A stretch of DNA of 64,000 nucleotides from Paraburkholderia sejongensis (lineage in GTDB: Bacteria > Pseudomonadota > Gammaproteobacteria > Burkholderiales > Burkholderiaceae), in assembly GCF_020880815.1 (NCBI RefSeq), contig NZ_JAJITD010000023.1, forward strand, positions 1 through 64,000. Direction: 5' to 3'. Within the stretch, counting starts at the first letter, position 1, and each line of letters starts with the position of its first letter. Below are positions 18,683 to 26,514 of the stretch, piece by piece. Below the pieces are notes generated by a model. That model saw only the letters and a list, made by a program, of their open reading frames with translations, made no database searches and was not told the origin of the DNA. The translations under genes were made by a program, and so were the position numbers.

Positions 18683-19638
18683 GCGCGAGCGCGAATACGG
18701 GTGCAGGCGCAGGCATCAGCACAGGCGTCCCGGCCGATACGATAGTGCTGCGCGTGAAAAACGCGCCCGGCTTTCGCGTCGATGCCGCCGCGCTGCGGCC
18801 GGCTGCGCTGGCCGCGCTGAGCGTCGCCGAGATCGAACGCGTCGTGCTGCCGGGCGGCAACGAGCGCTGCGTGGTCGGCGATGTGTTCGAGGTGCTGCGC
18901 GGCGCGGCGGCGGCGAATTTTGCGTCGGCGGGCTCGGCGGATTCCACTGCCTCCGCGGCCTCGGCCGGCACCGCGAGTGCCGCCCCCGGCCCCGACCTGG
19001 CCACCCTGATCATCGACGGCGCCGGCCGCTGGCTCGACCGCGTCGGCGCCGAAATGGACGGCGGCCGGCTGGTGATCCGCGGTGCGGCCGGCGACTACAG
19101 CGGCTTCAGAATGAGCGGCGGCGTGCTGCAGATCGACGGCGACGCCGGCCACTTCACCGGCTGCGAAATGCGCGGCGGCCGCTTGACGGTGCGCGGCGAC
19201 AGCGGCGATTTCGTGGCCGGCGCACTGCCCGGCGACATGGAAGGAATGACCGGCGGCACGCTGACGATCCACGGCAACGCGGGCGCGCGCGTCGCTGACC
19301 GGATGCGCCGCGGCCTCGTGCTGGTCGGCGGCAACGCGGGCGACTTCGCGGCGTCGCGGCTGGTGGCCGGCACGGTCGGCGTGGCCGGCCGGCTTGGCGC
19401 GCACTATGCATATGGAATGAGGCGCGGCACCCTGTTGCTCGCGCAACCGCCGGCGCCGCTGCCGCCGCCGACCTTCAGCGGCGGCGGTCGCGGATTCGAC
19501 GTATTCTGGTCGTTGCTCGTGCGCAGTCTGGCCGCTGAAATCGCGCCGTTTTCGCAGTGGCGCGCGGACCGGTTGCCGGCCCGCTACACGGGCGACCTCG
19601 CGGTCGGCGGCTGCGGCGAAATCCTGTGCGCCGGATAG
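18679..19638 (+). CDS. fhcC: Formyltransferase/hydrolase complex subunit C
   Basis: This 319-residue protein is homologous to FwdC/FmdC, built of the parallel beta-helix glutamate-synthase-like repeat (G-x3-G-D units such as GGRLVIRGAAGDYSG, GGRLTVRGDSGDFVAG, GGTLTIHGNAGARVA). It scaffolds the Fhc complex. An N-terminal Ala/Ser/Thr-rich insertion (roughly residues 78-105) and a short Gly/Ala leader are less conserved. The C-terminal part after the helix is typical for bacterial FhcC. It begins at the ATGA overlap with fhcD and ends the four-gene fhc operon; 132 bases follow before the cytochrome b561 gene. Confidence 0.9.
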   Translation: MSASANTGAGAGISTGVPADTIVLRVKNAPGFRVDAAALRPAALAALSVAEIERVVLPGGNERCVVGDVFEVLRGAAAANFASAGSADSTASAASAGTASAAPGPDLATLIIDGAGRWLDRVGAEMDGGRLVIRGAAGDYSGFRMSGGVLQIDGDAGHFTGCEMRGGRLTVRGDSGDFVAGALPGDMEGMTGGTLTIHGNAGARVADRMRRGLVLVGGNAGDFAASRLVAGTVGVAGRLGAHYAYGMRRGTLLLAQPPAPLPPPTFSGGGRGFDVFWSLLVRSLAAEIAPFSQWRADRLPARYTGDLAVGGCGEILCAG

Positions 19639-19770
19639 CGCCGCATGTCCGGCCCATCGGTAATAAGCGGGAACAAGCGGGTAACAGGCAGCAACGAGCG
19701 ACAGCACGCGGCAGCGACCGTCAGCAACAGGAGTTCGACGCAGGACACCCGGACCACCAAGGAGACAGCC

Positions 19771-20373
19771 ATGACGACAGCGAACTCTCCGGACACGCAG
19801 CGCCGCCTCGACGCGAACGCCGCCGCGAACCCGCGCGCGGCCTCGAACGCGGGCGCGCAGCGCTATGCCGGCCCGCTGATCGCGCTGCACTGGCTGATCG
19901 CGCTCGGCATCATCGGCCTGCTCGCGCTCGGGCTCTATATGGTCGGCCTGCCAAAGGGTCTGCCGGTCAAAGCGACGCTGATCAATCTGCACAAGTCGCT
20001 CGGCCTCACGGTTTTCCTGCTGGTGCTTCTGCGCATCGTCGCGAAGGGGGTCCTTCACCGGCCGCCGCTTCCGCCGATGCCACCGTGGCAACGCGCCGCC
20101 GCGCGCATCACGCAGGTTCTTTTATACGTCAGCATGGTGGCGATGCCGCTCGCCGGCTATCTGGGTTCGTCGTTCAATCGCTACGGCACGCGCTTCTGGG
20201 GCATCCCGCTGCCGAAGTGGGGCTGGGACGATCCGCAGCTGCGCGAACTGTTCTTCGGATTCCATACGGTATTCGCGTGGCTGCTGATCGCGCTGATCGT
20301 GCTGCACGTGGCCGGCGCACTCAAGCATCAGTGGATCGATCGCGACAACCTGCTCGCGAGGATGCTGCCATGA
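19771..20373 (+). CDS. Cytochrome b561 family protein
   Basis: This 200-residue inner-membrane protein has four predicted membrane helices, with histidines placed to bind two b hemes (LHW in helix 1, LHK in helix 2, FHT and LHV in the last pair). Family members pass electrons between quinones and periplasmic partners or scavenge superoxide. Here it precedes an alpha/beta hydrolase and pqqBCDE with ATGA overlaps, so it may take part in the electron path of quinoproteins. The start ATG at 19771 has AAGGAG 7 bases before. The first 30 residues are Ala/Asn-rich and cytoplasmic. Confidence 0.85.
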   Translation: MTTANSPDTQRRLDANAAANPRAASNAGAQRYAGPLIALHWLIALGIIGLLALGLYMVGLPKGLPVKATLINLHKSLGLTVFLLVLLRIVAKGVLHRPPLPPMPPWQRAAARITQVLLYVSMVAMPLAGYLGSSFNRYGTRFWGIPLPKWGWDDPQLRELFFGFHTVFAWLLIALIVLHVAGALKHQWIDRDNLLARMLP

Positions 20374-21377
20374 CGCCGCCGCGCTCCCGCCGGGCCGCCG
20401 CCGCTTCGCTCATGTTCCAGACATTGCGCACGCGCGACGGGCAGCGCTTGAGCTACGCGGTGGCCGGCGCGCGCGACGGCGTGCCGGTCGCGGTGCTGCA
20501 CGGCGGCCCCGGCAGCGGCAGTCAGCCGGGCGTGCTGCGGCTGTTCGATCTGAGCCGCTTTCGCGTGGTGCTGATCGACCAGCGCGGCGCCGGTGCATCG
20601 ACGCCGCGCGGCACTCTGCGCCACAACAGCACCGGCTATCTGCTCGCCGACCTCGAAGCGCTTCGCGCACACCTGGGCATCGCGCGTTGGGGCGTGCTCG
20701 GCGGCTCGTGGGGCGCGGCGCTCGCGCTCGCGTATGCGGGGCAACATCCGCAAGCCGTCATCGGCGTGGTGTTGCGCGGGCTGTTCCTGACTTCGGCGCG
20801 CGAAGTTCGCGGCCTGTTCATCGGCTCGCGCCGCCGCGCGCCGCATGCGTGGTCGAAGCTGTGCGCGGCCGCGCGCTGCGAACAGCCCGCGAAGCTGGCC
20901 GCGCGTTGCGCGGCGACGCTGCGCAGCGGCGTCAGCGACGCACGGCAACGCGCGCTCGCAGTTGCCTGGCATGACTATGAAAACGCGGTGCTGGCGAGCG
21001 CCACCGCGCATCGGCGCGAACCGCGCGGCATGCGGGTGTCGCCGCGCGACGCCCGCAAGCTGGTCCGCAAATACCGGATTCAGGCGCACTACCTCGCGCA
21101 TCGCTGCTGGCTCGGCGAAACCCGTTTGCTGTCGCTCGCGCGCCGCGCGGCGGCGGCCGGCGTGCCGCTCGCCGCCGTCCACGGGTCGCGCGATCCGGTC
21201 TGCCCGCCCGCGAATCTGCGGCGGCTGGCGCGCGCGGTGCCGGCGGCGCGCGTCGAAACCGTGCGCGCCGGTCATCTAACCAGCGACCCGGCGCTGCATG
21301 CGCGCGTCGCGCACGCGCTCGCCGCCCTATTGCTTCCGGCCATCGAGGAGGGGCGCACCATGCGTCGCGCGGCATGA
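20370..21377 (+). CDS. Alpha/beta hydrolase, proline iminopeptidase-like
   Basis: This 335-residue alpha/beta hydrolase has the oxyanion HGGPGSGS motif, IDQRGAGAS, the nucleophile elbow GGSWG (Ser about residue 115), an Asp in HGSRDPVCPP and a His in RAGHLTSD. These match proline iminopeptidases (S33). The ATGA overlaps at both ends (with cytochrome b561 and pqqB) put it in the pqq operon. PQQ maturation needs proteolysis of PqqA, and a hydrolase in this position may help process the peptide; that is inference. The usual PqqF/PqqG metalloproteases are not in the window. Confidence 0.8.
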   Translation: MTPPRSRRAAAASLMFQTLRTRDGQRLSYAVAGARDGVPVAVLHGGPGSGSQPGVLRLFDLSRFRVVLIDQRGAGASTPRGTLRHNSTGYLLADLEALRAHLGIARWGVLGGSWGAALALAYAGQHPQAVIGVVLRGLFLTSAREVRGLFIGSRRRAPHAWSKLCAAARCEQPAKLAARCAATLRSGVSDARQRALAVAWHDYENAVLASATAHRREPRGMRVSPRDARKLVRKYRIQAHYLAHRCWLGETRLLSLARRAAAAGVPLAAVHGSRDPVCPPANLRRLARAVPAARVETVRAGHLTSDPALHARVAHALAALLLPAIEEGRTMRRAA

Positions 21378-22288
21378 AGATCAAGGTGCTCGGCTCGTCG
21401 GCGGGCGGCGGCTTTCCGCAGTGGAACTGCAACTGCCGCAATTGCGACGGCGTGCGGCGCGGCACGCTGAAGGCGACGCGCCGCACGCAATCGTCGATCG
21501 CGGTCAGCGCGAACGGCGAGGACTGGCTGCTCGTCAACGCCTCGCCCGACCTGCTCGCGCAGATCGCCGCGAATCCCGAGTTGCAGCCCGCCAGGCGCGT
21601 GCGCGACAGCGGCATCGCCGCGGTCCTCGTGATGGACGCGCAGATCGATCACGTGACCGGCCTCTTGATGCTGCGCGAGCGCGACACGCCGCTGCCGCTG
21701 TATGCGACCGACGCGGTCTGGCAAGACCTGCGCACCGGCTTTCCGGTCGCGCCGATCCTGTCGCACTACTGCGGGGTCGAGCATCGCCGCATCGCGCTCG
21801 ATGGCGCGCCGCTCGCCGTCGACGCATTGCAAGGAATCCGTATCGATGCGCTGCCGCTGTCGAGCAAGGCGCCGCCGTACTCTCCGCATCGCGAGGCGCC
21901 CGAGCGCGGCGACAACCTCGGCCTGCTGCTGACCGACCTGCGCTCCGGCAAGCGCGCGTTCTACGCGCCGGGACTCGGCGCGATCGAGGAGCACGTGCTC
22001 GCGGCGATGCGCGACGCCGATCTGCTGCTGGTCGACGGCACGCTGTGGACCGGCGACGAAATGATCCGGCTCGGCCTGTCGAAAAAGACCGGCGCCGAGA
22101 TGGGGCATCTGGCGCAAAGCGGTCCGGGCGGAATGATCGAAACGCTCGATGCTTTGAGCGCGCGGCGCAAGGTGCTCATTCACATCAACAACAGCAACCC
22201 GATCCTGGTCGAGGACGGCCCCGAGCGGCGCATTCTCGCCGAGCATGGCATCGAAGTCGCTTATGACGGGATGAGCTTCGAACTTTGA
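21374..22288 (+). CDS. pqqB: PQQ biosynthesis protein PqqB
   Basis: This 304-residue metallo-beta-lactamase-fold protein has the family start KVLGSSAGGGFPQWNC, a four-cysteine CNCRNC zinc knuckle, AQIDHVTGL at the metal site and HINNSNPIL near the end. PqqB acts as an iron-dependent hydroxylase on the Glu-Tyr-derived intermediate. Its ATG (21374) overlaps the stop of the hydrolase. A 97-base gap separates it from pqqC. No pqqA could be recognised upstream or in this gap. Confidence 0.95.
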   Translation: MKIKVLGSSAGGGFPQWNCNCRNCDGVRRGTLKATRRTQSSIAVSANGEDWLLVNASPDLLAQIAANPELQPARRVRDSGIAAVLVMDAQIDHVTGLLMLRERDTPLPLYATDAVWQDLRTGFPVAPILSHYCGVEHRRIALDGAPLAVDALQGIRIDALPLSSKAPPYSPHREAPERGDNLGLLLTDLRSGKRAFYAPGLGAIEEHVLAAMRDADLLLVDGTLWTGDEMIRLGLSKKTGAEMGHLAQSGPGGMIETLDALSARRKVLIHINNSNPILVEDGPERRILAEHGIEVAYDGMSFEL

Positions 22289-22385
22289 AGCAGGGTCGCA
22301 AAAGAGTACGCAAAACAATACGCAATAGACAGTCGCAGTAACGAGGCGCGGCAGTGAACGACGAGACGAAAATAACGGAGAGAGC

Positions 22386-23147
22386 ATGAACGCGAAAGAC
22401 ACCTTCGACACGATCCCGATGCGCGCCGCGAGCGCGTCAGCCAGCGGGTCGGACGCGGACCGGCCGGCATGGAGCCGCGAGGAATTCGAGGCCCAGTTGC
22501 GCGCGAAAGGCACCGCGTATCACATCCATCATCCGTTCAACGTGAAGATGAATAGCGGCGGCTGCTCGCGCGAGCAGATTCGGGGCTGGGTCGCGAACCG
22601 CTTCTACTATCAGATCAATATCCCGCTGAAGGACGCGGCCGTGCTGTCCAATTGCCCGGACCGCGCAACGCGGCGCCGCTGGGTGCTGCGCATTCTCGAT
22701 CACGACGGTTACGACGGCGCGGAAGGCGGGATCGAAACCTGGGCGCGCCTCGCCGACGCGGTCGGCCTGTCGCGCGACGAACTGTGGTCGCTCGAACACG
22801 TCACGCCGGGCGTGCGCTTCGCGGTCGATGCGTACGTGAACTTCGCGCGCCGCGCGCCGTGGCAGGAGTCGGTGTGCTCGTCGCTGACCGAGATGTTCGC
22901 GCCGCAGGTGCATCGCGACCGGCTCGCGAGCTGGCCCGAACATTACCCGTGGATCGACGCGGACGGTCTCGCGTATTTCCGCTCGCGCATCTCCCTCGCG
23001 CAGCGCGACGTCGAACACGGGCTCGAAGTGACGCTCGAACATTTCCGCCGGCGCGCGCAGCAGGAACGCGCGCTCGACATCCTGCAATTCAAGCTCGACA
23101 TTCTGTGGACGATGCTCGACTCGATCGAAAAGGCGTTCCCGCAATGA
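22386..23147 (+). CDS. pqqC: Pyrroloquinoline-quinone synthase PqqC
   Basis: This 253-residue all-helical oxidase has the family motifs YHIHHPFNVKMN, NRFYYQINIPLKDAA, LDHDGYDG and FAPQVHRDR. It carries out the final ring closure and eight-electron oxidation that yields PQQ. GGAGAG lies just before the ATG at 22386. A 30-residue Ser/Ala-rich leader precedes the core. The pqqD start overlaps its stop (ATGA). Confidence 0.95.
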   Translation: MNAKDTFDTIPMRAASASASGSDADRPAWSREEFEAQLRAKGTAYHIHHPFNVKMNSGGCSREQIRGWVANRFYYQINIPLKDAAVLSNCPDRATRRRWVLRILDHDGYDGAEGGIETWARLADAVGLSRDELWSLEHVTPGVRFAVDAYVNFARRAPWQESVCSSLTEMFAPQVHRDRLASWPEHYPWIDADGLAYFRSRISLAQRDVEHGLEVTLEHFRRRAQQERALDILQFKLDILWTMLDSIEKAFPQ

Positions 23148-23443
23148 CCGACCTTACCCATGAAGGCGCTCGCCCGGGCGCCGCCGAACCCGCGACGCCG
23201 CTGATGATCAGGAAACCGTTCCGGCTGCAATGGGAAGCCGCGCAGAACGCGCACGTGCTGCTGTATCCGGAGGGGATGGTGAAGCTGAACCAGAGCGCCG
23301 GCGAAATCCTCAAGCGCTGCGACGGCACCCGCGATGTCGATACGCTGATCGCCGAACTGGAACAGGCGTTCAACGCGACCGGCATCGGCGGCGAAGTGCG
23401 GGCTTTTCTCGCCGACGCGCACACACGCGGCTGGCTGGAGTAG
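23144..23443 (+). CDS. pqqD: PQQ biosynthesis peptide chaperone PqqD
   Basis: This 99-residue RiPP-recognition-element protein has the winged-helix pattern FRLQWEAAQNAHVLLYPEG...KLNQSAGEIL.RCDGTRDVDTLI. PqqD binds the PqqA precursor and delivers it to the radical SAM enzyme PqqE. The ATG overlaps the pqqC stop, and pqqE starts 4 bases after its end. An N-terminal 20-residue extension is present but the core is intact. Confidence 0.95.
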   Translation: MTDLTHEGARPGAAEPATPLMIRKPFRLQWEAAQNAHVLLYPEGMVKLNQSAGEILKRCDGTRDVDTLIAELEQAFNATGIGGEVRAFLADAHTRGWLE

Positions 23444-23447
23444 CGCG

Positions 23448-24668
23448 ATGACCGATCTTTCTCAACCCGGCGCAATACCCGGCGCGCAGGCCGAAACCGG
23501 CGTGCCGCCGCCGCTCTGGCTGCTCGCGGAACTCACCTACCGCTGTCCGCTGCACTGCGCGTTCTGCTACAACCCGCTCGACTACACCGACCACCATCGC
23601 GAGCTGAGCACCGCGCAATGGCTCAACGTGCTGCGCGACGCGCGCGCGCTCGGCGCGGTGCAGCTCGGCTTTTCGGGCGGCGAGCCGCTGCTGCGCGACG
23701 ACCTCGAAGTACTGGTCGAACAGGCGCACAAGCTCGGCTTCTACACCAATCTGATCACCTCGGGCGTCGGCCTCACCGAGCAACGCTTAGGGAACCTGAA
23801 GGACGCCGGCCTCGACCATATCCAGCTGTCGTTCCAGGATTCGACCCAGCAGCTGAACGATTTTCTGAGCAGCACCCGCACGTTCGAGCTGAAGCAACGC
23901 GTCGCGGTCGCGCTGAAAAAGCACGGCTTTCCGATGGTGATGAACTGCGTGCTGCATCGCTATAACCTGCCGCACGTCGACAAGATCATCGAGATGGCGC
24001 TCGCGCTCGGCGCCGAATATCTGGAACTCGCGAACACGCAGTACTACGGCTGGGCGCGCGAAAACCAGCCGCAACTGATGCCCACTCGCGAGCAGCTCGT
24101 GGAAGCCGAAGCGGTGGTTGCGCGCTATCGGGCCGAACACGGCGAGCGCTGCAAGATCTTTTTCGTCGTGCCCGACTACTTCGAGAACCGCCCGAAGCGC
24201 TGCATGAACGGCTGGGGCGCGGTATTTCTCGGCGTCGCGCCGGACGGCGCCGCGCTGCCATGTCACGCGGCCCGCGGGCTGCCCGGCCTGACGCTGCCGA
24301 ACGTGAACGACACGCCGCTGCGCGAGATCTGGTACGAGAGCGACGCGTTCAACCGCTTTCGCGGTCTGCAATGGATGAAGGAGCCGTGCCGCAGTTGCGA
24401 GGAAAAAGAGCGCGACCTCGGCGGCTGCCGCTGCCAGGCGTTTTTGCTGACCGGCGACGCCGCCAATGCCGATCCCGTTTGCGACAAGTCGCCGTTTCAC
24501 GAGCAGGTGGTCAAGGTCGTGCAACGCGCGGCCGACGCATCGACTTCTGCAGCGGCAGCAACGGCCCGCGAGCAGCCGATCGTGTTTCGCAACGACGCCA
24601 ACTCGCGCAGGTTCGCGGCCGCGAGTGGCGCTGCCAACGTCCGCGGCGATCACGGAGGCCAACCATGA
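23448..24668 (+). CDS. pqqE: PQQ biosynthesis radical SAM enzyme PqqE
   Basis: This 406-residue radical SAM/SPASM enzyme has CPLHCAFC (Cys 33, 37, 40) for the SAM cluster, GFSGGEPLLR for SAM binding, and SPASM cysteines near the C-terminus (CHAARG, CRSCEEKERDLGGCRC, CDKSP). It forms the Glu-Tyr carbon-carbon crosslink in PqqA. The C-terminus carries an extra Ala/Thr-rich tail of about 40 residues beyond the last SPASM cysteine. The stop overlaps the ATG of the downstream response regulator, tying that regulator to PQQ synthesis. Confidence 0.95.
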   Translation: MTDLSQPGAIPGAQAETGVPPPLWLLAELTYRCPLHCAFCYNPLDYTDHHRELSTAQWLNVLRDARALGAVQLGFSGGEPLLRDDLEVLVEQAHKLGFYTNLITSGVGLTEQRLGNLKDAGLDHIQLSFQDSTQQLNDFLSSTRTFELKQRVAVALKKHGFPMVMNCVLHRYNLPHVDKIIEMALALGAEYLELANTQYYGWARENQPQLMPTREQLVEAEAVVARYRAEHGERCKIFFVVPDYFENRPKRCMNGWGAVFLGVAPDGAALPCHAARGLPGLTLPNVNDTPLREIWYESDAFNRFRGLQWMKEPCRSCEEKERDLGGCRCQAFLLTGDAANADPVCDKSPFHEQVVKVVQRAADASTSAAAATAREQPIVFRNDANSRRFAAASGAANVRGDHGGQP

Positions 24669-25327
24669 GTGCCGACATCATCTCCGTTCTGCTGGTCGAC
24701 GACCATGCGGTCGTGCGCGAAGGCTACCGGCGTCTGCTCGAACTGAATCCCGATGTCGAAGTGTGCGGCGAGGCCGCCGACGCCGCCCAGGCCTATCAGC
24801 GCTTTTGCGCGCTGCGGCCCGACGTGGTCGTGATGGACGTGTCGCTGCCGGGCGCGAGCGGAATCGAAGCGATGCGCCGGATGCTCGCGCGCGAGCCGGC
24901 CGCGCGCGTGCTGATCTTCAGCGCGCATGAGGAATCGATTTTCGTGCGCCGCGCGCTCGACGCCGGCGCGCTCGGCTATGTGACCAAGGCCAGCGCGCCC
25001 GACGTGCTGGTCGAAGCGGTGCGTTCGATCGCGCGCCGCGCCGGCTATCTGAGCCCGGATATTTCGCAGACCCTGGCAATGCGCACCGCGTTCAACGAAG
25101 GGCCGCCGGGACGGCAATTGTCGGCGCGCGAGTTCGAGGTGCTGCGGCTGCTGGTGCAGGGCTACACGCTGCCGAGCATCGCCGAGAAACTCGGACTGAG
25201 CCAGAAGACCGTGGCCAATCATCAATCGGTGATCCGCCAGAAGTTCGGCGCCGACAACGGCGTACAACTCGCGCAGATGGCGAGCCGGCTCGGCCTTCAG
25301 TTCACCGGCTCGGTGAGTCCGGCCTGA
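24665..25327 (+). CDS. NarL/LuxR-type response regulator of the PQQ locus
   Basis: This 220-residue regulator has a receiver domain (LLVDDHAVVREG; phosphoacceptor Asp58 in VVVMDVSLPG; Lys in VTKAS) followed by a LuxR-type helix-turn-helix (LSAREFEVLRLLVQG...SIAEKLGLSQKTVANHQSVI). It is translationally coupled to pqqE by ATGA. Regulators of this type (for example ExaE/AgmR) activate PQQ and quinoprotein dehydrogenase genes in other proteobacteria. The converging histidine kinase gene, which it overlaps by 31 bases at their 3' ends, is the likely partner. Its binding site may be the GGGA-N5-TCCC motif near the receptor and tonB genes. Confidence 0.9.
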   Translation: MSADIISVLLVDDHAVVREGYRRLLELNPDVEVCGEAADAAQAYQRFCALRPDVVVMDVSLPGASGIEAMRRMLAREPAARVLIFSAHEESIFVRRALDAGALGYVTKASAPDVLVEAVRSIARRAGYLSPDISQTLAMRTAFNEGPPGRQLSAREFEVLRLLVQGYTLPSIAEKLGLSQKTVANHQSVIRQKFGADNGVQLAQMASRLGLQFTGSVSPA

Positions 25328-26334
25328 GCGGGGACTCGCGCGCAGAACAGAAAACCGCGTTGCGGCTCGCTGGCGACGTGAAACTCGCCGCCGAGCGCTT
25401 CGACGCGCTCGCGCATGCCGATCAGTCCGAGCCCTTTGCGCGGCTCGCTCAGATCGGTGCCGGGGCCGTCGTCGGCCATCGTCACGACGATTTCGTCGAT
25501 CGGGGTGGAGTTCGCGGCGTCGTGCGCGGTGGCCTCCTCATCCGAGCGCTGCACCGCACGCGGCGCGCGCACCATGAACAACTCCACGCGCGCATTGCGT
25601 GCGTACTTCGACACGTTCGTCAGCCCTTCCTGCACGAGCCGGTACAGCGTGATCGTCAGCACGTCGGACAGGCCGCTGAAATCTCCTTCGATCGTCACCG
25701 CGAACGATGCATTCGGCAGCCGTTCGCGCCAGCCGTCGACGCAATGCTCGAGCGCGCTCGGCAAACCGAATTCGTCGAGACCGATCGGCCGTAGACGGCG
25801 AATCATCCCGCCGATTTCGCGGTACACATGGCTCGCGCTGTGCAGCACGCCGAGCGAGATGCGGTGAATCTCCGGCTCGCGGCCGTTCGACAGATCGCGG
25901 ATGCGCGCGGCATCGAGTGAGATCGCATTCAGGTATTGGCCGAGTTCGTCGTGCAGTTCGCGCGCCATATGGCGGCGCTCGAGCTCCTGCGCCTGCAATG
26001 CCTCACTGGCCAGCCGCCGGTTGTCGGCAAGCAGCCGTTCGGCCTGCTCTTCCAGCGTGCGGCGATGGCGCGCTTCGCGACGCGCGTCGCGGTAGCGGCG
26101 CCAGCCGAACCACGCGAGCGCGACCGACAGCACGAACAGCGTGCCGGGCAATTCGTCGAGCTGGAAGCGCTCCAATCCGCGCGTGAAGCGGTACAGCTTT
26201 TCGCTGAGGTCGAACGCGGCGCCGAGCGCGGCCGCGAGCACGGTCAGCGCGACGACCCATGTGAGATCGCGCCATACCGTCGACGGCGGCGGCGAGCGTT
26301 CTGACGAGGATGAGCGGAGCGGTTCGCTGGACAT
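25297..26334 (-). CDS. Sensor histidine kinase (HisKA_3 family)
   Basis: This 345-residue membrane kinase has two membrane helices (about residues 25-43 and 63-77) framing a periplasmic loop of only about 20 residues. A coiled coil and the HisKA_3 dimerisation segment ERRHMARELHDELGQ (phospho-His128) follow, then a HATPase domain (N box LVQEGLTNVSKYA, DDGPGTDL, GLGLIGMRERVEALGG). The small loop suggests that it senses a membrane or envelope cue, or acts with another protein. It pairs by family with the NarL-type regulator whose 3' end it overlaps by 31 bases. It is divergent from the TonB-dependent receptor, with two palindromic motifs between them. Confidence 0.9.
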   Translation of the reverse strand: MSSEPLRSSSSERSPPPSTVWRDLTWVVALTVLAAALGAAFDLSEKLYRFTRGLERFQLDELPGTLFVLSVALAWFGWRRYRDARREARHRRTLEEQAERLLADNRRLASEALQAQELERRHMARELHDELGQYLNAISLDAARIRDLSNGREPEIHRISLGVLHSASHVYREIGGMIRRLRPIGLDEFGLPSALEHCVDGWRERLPNASFAVTIEGDFSGLSDVLTITLYRLVQEGLTNVSKYARNARVELFMVRAPRAVQRSDEEATAHDAANSTPIDEIVVTMADDGPGTDLSEPRKGLGLIGMRERVEALGGEFHVASEPQRGFLFCARVPAQAGLTEPVN

Positions 26335-26389
26335 GGCGTTTGCATTCTAACCAGCGCCGGCGCGCGCGGCGCACTTTTGCGCGGCTTTT

Positions 26390-26424
26390 GGGAACGCTTC
26401 CCGCGCAGATCGGGAAAAGCTCCC
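26390..26424. promoter_or_regulatory. Two tandem GGGA-N5-TCCC inverted repeats upstream of the TonB receptor
   Basis: GGGAACGCTTCCC (26390-26402) and GGGAAAAGCTCCC (26412-26424) are 13-bp inverted repeats with centres 22 bp apart, i.e. two helical turns, and both are followed by GCGC. They lie between the divergent histidine kinase and receptor genes, about 90 bases before the receptor ATG. A third copy lies at 30154-30166. Together they look like dimer sites for a regulator. Confidence 0.55.
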
Positions 26425-26514
26425 GCGCCGTTCGACGGACGCGTATGCGAAGCTTTACGGCATCGCCACAACAACACGCGCAACGCGCGCACGAGCCGGC
26501 AGGAGACAACAACA

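Noticed and set aside
19639..19770. pqqA between fhcC and cytochrome b561
   Set aside because: No short frame with the Glu-x3-Tyr pair; the AAGCGGG repeats there are non-coding.
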